Positions 56,267 to 58,377 of a stretch of 58,377 bases of DNA are shown one piece after another. Position numbers and translations under genes: made by a program. Within the stretch, counting starts at the first letter, position 1. The number at the start of each line of letters is the position of its first letter. This DNA comes from Gammaproteobacteria bacterium (GTDB lineage Bacteria; Pseudomonadota; Gammaproteobacteria; Thiohalobacterales; Thiohalobacteraceae): positions 1-58,377 of the forward strand of contig PABG01000121.1 of the NCBI GenBank assembly GCA_002699185.1, written 5' to 3'. Below the pieces are notes generated by a model, which was not told the DNA's origin, ran no database searches, and saw only the letters and a program-made list of their open reading frames with translations.

Positions 56267-57154
56267 CTTGTTCAGGATTCCCCTGAGCCTGTCCACCTGC
56301 CAGTGATTCAGGGCCCAGTCCCAGAAGCTGACCAGCGACGCTGCCCGCAACCGCTCGGGCGGGCTGAGTTCCAGAAAGGCGGCGGCCCGCCACAGCGTCT
56401 CCACGGGCTCGGCGTCCTCCAGGCCCGGCGCACGGGTCTGTTTGCTCAGCTTGTCACCCGCGGCATTGACCGCGACGGGAACGTGCATGTAGCTGGGGCG
56501 TGGCAGACCCAGTTGGGTCTGCAGCCAGCACTGGCGCGGCGTCGACCCCAGCAGGTCACTGCCGCGCACCACATCGGTGATGCCCTGGGCGGCGTCGTCG
56601 ATGACCACGGCGAGCTGGTAGGCGAACAGGCCGTCGGCGCGGCGGATGACGAAGTCGCCCAACTCACGGCCGAGGTTCTGACAGATGCGCCCCTGCAGCC
56701 GGTCCTCCAGGCTGATTTCCGTATCCGCGACCCGCAGCCTCACCGCACGCGGCCTTTTGCCCGGCGACAGACCCTCGCGGCAGGTTCCCGGATAGACCGG
56801 CCCCTCGGCACCGAAGCGGGCGTCCTGCAGGATCTCCTGCCGGCTGCAGCCGCAGTGGAAGGCCTGCCCGCCGGCAAGCAGCCGCTCGAGTTCCGCCTGA
56901 TAGACCTCGCTGCGCCGGCTCTGGTACCACACCGGCCCATCCCATTCGAAACCGAACCGGTCCAGGGTGTGCAGGATGCTGTCGGCTGCCCCCGGCATCT
57001 CGCGCGGCGGATCCAGGTCCTCCATGCGCACCAGCCAGTGTCCGCCCCGGCTGCGCGCGTCCAGATAACTCGCCATGGCCGCGATCAGGGAGCCGATATG
57101 CAGCGGGCCGGTGGGAGAGGGTGCGAAGCGGCCGCGGTAGGGGGTGTCGTTCAT
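56246..57154 (-). CDS. gluQ: Glutamyl-Q tRNA(Asp) synthetase
   Basis: A 302-residue paralog of the GluRS catalytic domain that attaches glutamate to queuosine in tRNA-Asp. It has RFAPSPTGPLHIGSLIAAMA (HIGH-type motif), a zinc site formed by HCGCSRQEI with a later Cys in YPGTCREG, and the KLSKQ variant of KMSKS. No anticodon-binding domain follows, which separates it from GluRS. It is 113 bp after dksA on the same strand, the order seen in E. coli; a hairpin lies in the gap. Confidence 0.93.
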   Translation of the reverse strand: MNDTPYRGRFAPSPTGPLHIGSLIAAMASYLDARSRGGHWLVRMEDLDPPREMPGAADSILHTLDRFGFEWDGPVWYQSRRSEVYQAELERLLAGGQAFHCGCSRQEILQDARFGAEGPVYPGTCREGLSPGKRPRAVRLRVADTEISLEDRLQGRICQNLGRELGDFVIRRADGLFAYQLAVVIDDAAQGITDVVRGSDLLGSTPRQCWLQTQLGLPRPSYMHVPVAVNAAGDKLSKQTRAPGLEDAEPVETLWRAAAFLELSPPERLRAASLVSFWDWALNHWQVDRLRGILNKPAPDQI

Positions 57155-57215
57155 GGGGGGATTCTATCCAACCCATGCGAAGGGAGGGAACTGACGCCGG
57201 GTCGCTCCGGTCCGC

Positions 57216-57236
57216 CCCTGTCCGGACGGGACAGGG
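57216..57236. promoter_or_regulatory. Hairpin between dksA and gluQ
   Basis: CCCTGTCC (57216-57223) and GGACAGGG (57229-57236) pair perfectly around a 5-bp loop. There is no T-tract. In E. coli a terminator in this gap limits gluQ expression; this hairpin may do the same, or it may simply stabilise dksA mRNA. Confidence 0.5.
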
Positions 57237-57267
57237 ACGGCTCCGGAACCACCATACGCGCCTGGGC

Positions 57268-57969
57268 CTATTTGCCCATGTGCTTCTCGCGGATCTCGTC
57301 GAGGGTCTTGCAGTCGATGCACAGGGTCGCGGTGGGACGGGCCTCCAGCCGGCGGATGCCGATCTCGATGCCGCAGGACTCGCAGTACCCGTACTCGTCA
57401 TGATCCAGCTTGTCCAGCGCCTCGTCGATCTTCTTGATCAGCTTGCGCTCGCGGTCGCGGGTGCGAAGCTCGAGACTGAACTCGGATTCCTGGGTTGCAC
57501 GGTCGTTGGGGTCGGGGAAATTGGCCGCCTCGTCCTGCATGTGATGCACGGTCCGGTCGACCTCTTCCATCAGTTCACGTTTCCAGGCCCAGAGCAGGTC
57601 GCGGAAGTGCGACTTCTGGTCCTCGTTCATGTACTCCTCGCCAGCCGCTTCCTGGTAGGGCGCGATCTCCTCGATCAGCGTCGTACCCTTGCCGCCGACC
57701 TTTTCCGCCGCGGGCGCCTTTTTGCCCGCCGGCTTCTTTACTGCAGCCTTCTTCGCCGCGGCCTTCTTCACCGCGACCTTTTTCTTCACCGAGGCCTTCT
57801 TTGCCGGCGCCTTCTTGGCTGCGCTCTTCCCGGTGGCAGCTTTCTTGACCGCTGCTTTCTTCTTCACCGCGGCCTTCCTGGCGGGCGCGGCCTTTTTCTT
57901 GACTGCGGTTTTCGCTGCCTTCTTCGCAACCGCCTTCTTCTTGGCGGTGGCCTTTTTCTTGGTAGCCAT
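57268..57969 (-). CDS. dksA: RNA polymerase-binding transcription factor DksA with Lys/Ala-rich N-terminal tail
   Basis: A 233-residue protein. The C-terminal ~140 residues are canonical DksA: a coiled coil with tip sequence [12 protein letters not shown] (the Asp-Asp-Ala tip residues kept) and a four-Cys zinc finger (CESC and CIDC). It modulates RNA polymerase with ppGpp through the secondary channel. The first ~93 residues are almost only Lys, Ala, Val and Pro in AAKKA/VKKA-type repeats, like histone H1 or AlgP tails; E. coli DksA (151 aa) lacks this. The frame begins at ATG 57969 with a GTAGGAGA ribosome site, so the tail is probably translated. Confidence 0.93.
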   Translation of the reverse strand: MATKKKATAKKKAVAKKAAKTAVKKKAAPARKAAVKKKAAVKKAATGKSAAKKAPAKKASVKKKVAVKKAAAKKAAVKKPAGKKAPAAEKVGGKGTTLIEEIAPYQEAAGEEYMNEDQKSHFRDLLWAWKRELMEEVDRTVHHMQDEAANFPDPNDRATQESEFSLELRTRDRERKLIKKIDEALDKLDHDEYGYCESCGIEIGIRRLEARPTATLCIDCKTLDEIREKHMGK

Positions 57970-58186
57970 CCAGTTCTCCTACATGGATCGGTGACTGCGG
58001 ATTGTCCCGGTTCAACGCCAGCGGATCGTCACGGCGAAAAACTACAAGCGGGTAAGTTTCGGGATACAGGGAGCCCGAGTCAAGCCCGCGGGCGGGCGAT
58101 TTTCCTGCCGGCGGCGCCGTGACGATGAAAACCGGCTCCGGCTCGGGTAAGCTTGGCCGCCTTCAGCTCCCGGAGAACCCCTTTCG

Positions 58187-58377
58187 ATGACGGAATTACA
58201 GGCATTGCTGTTTGATGTGGACGGTACCCTGGCCGAGACCGAGGAGGTCCATCGTGAGGCCTTCAACAGTGCGTTCGCCGCGGCCGGGCTGGACTGGCAC
58301 TGGGATCAGGCCACCTATGGTGATCTGCTGGGCGTGACCGGCGGGCGCGAGCGCATCCGTTTCTTCCTGGAGAAATA
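58187..58377 (+). CDS. cbbY: CbbY-like HAD phosphatase, N-terminal part (3' cut by window)
   Basis: The first 63 residues of a HAD-superfamily hydrolase. Motif I is ALLFDVDGTLAETE with the nucleophile Asp. The continuation EAFNSAFAAAGLDWHWDQAT and YGDLLGVTGGRERI closely follows CbbY proteins. CbbY dephosphorylates xylulose 1,5-bisphosphate, a Rubisco inhibitor, so its presence hints at CO2 fixation by the Calvin cycle; other sugar-phosphate phosphatases of the family cannot be excluded from this part alone. The stop lies outside the window. Confidence 0.8.
   Translation, partial: MTELQALLFDVDGTLAETEEVHREAFNSAFAAAGLDWHWDQATYGDLLGVTGGRERIRFFLEK

Overview
The window is GC-rich chromosomal DNA from a gammaproteobacterium. 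It most resembles the Chromatiales/Ectothiorhodospiraceae-like sulfur-oxidising lineages. This is an inference from three things: the gene order (a 14-gene-type complex I operon, a DUF2818 gene, initiator tRNA, and a rimP-nusA-infB-rbfA-truB-rpsO-pnp block), a periplasmic DsrE-like protein, and the start of a CbbY-like phosphatase, which usually accompanies a Calvin cycle. No mobile element, integrase or CRISPR array is visible.

Layout. 1-11.2 kb: the end of nuoF, then nuoG to nuoN, a DUF2818 membrane protein and tRNA-fMet. 11.2-26 kb: mlaC plus a small downstream gene; a phosphoketolase gene facing a P-type cation ATPase-acetate kinase pair; a TVP38-family membrane protein; adk; and tamA-tamB. 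26-32.6 kb: a tightly overlapping minus-strand operon for membrane fatty-acid modification (a flavin oxidoreductase fragment, DUF1365, a cyclopropane-fatty-acid-synthase-like methyltransferase, an MFS transporter, a DUF3833 lipoprotein, a chalcone-isomerase-like protein). It faces a plus-strand SDR fragment, an NTF2-like gene and a Sel1-like gene. The flavin oxidoreductase and the SDR have both lost their N-termini, and they meet at a 12-bp palindrome near 31530. 33-40 kb: an SLC13/TrkA-C permease, then a TetR regulator divergent from an RND efflux adaptor and pump with a palindromic operator between them. 40.2-50.3 kb: an AP2-like two-module protein, then the rimP leader and the translation/RNA-decay operon through pnp. 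50.3-58.4 kb: an unknown membrane protein, a periplasmic beta-propeller-like protein, acs with a tandem-receiver response regulator, a DsrE-like protein, dksA-gluQ, and the 5' end of cbbY.

How the genes fit together. NADH oxidation by complex I is the major energetic unit. Phosphoketolase and acetate kinase could convert sugar phosphates to acetyl phosphate, acetate and ATP. Acs, about 38 kb away, could recapture the acetate. TamA/TamB, MlaC and the fatty-acid cluster all concern envelope lipids. DksA, RimP, NusA, IF2, RbfA, TruB, S15 and PNPase form the transcription, translation and RNA-turnover core.

The most unusual features are the reciprocal truncation junction at about 31.53 kb, the roughly 30-kb block that separates tRNA-fMet from rimP, and several families of long inverted repeats sitting between genes of essential operons.
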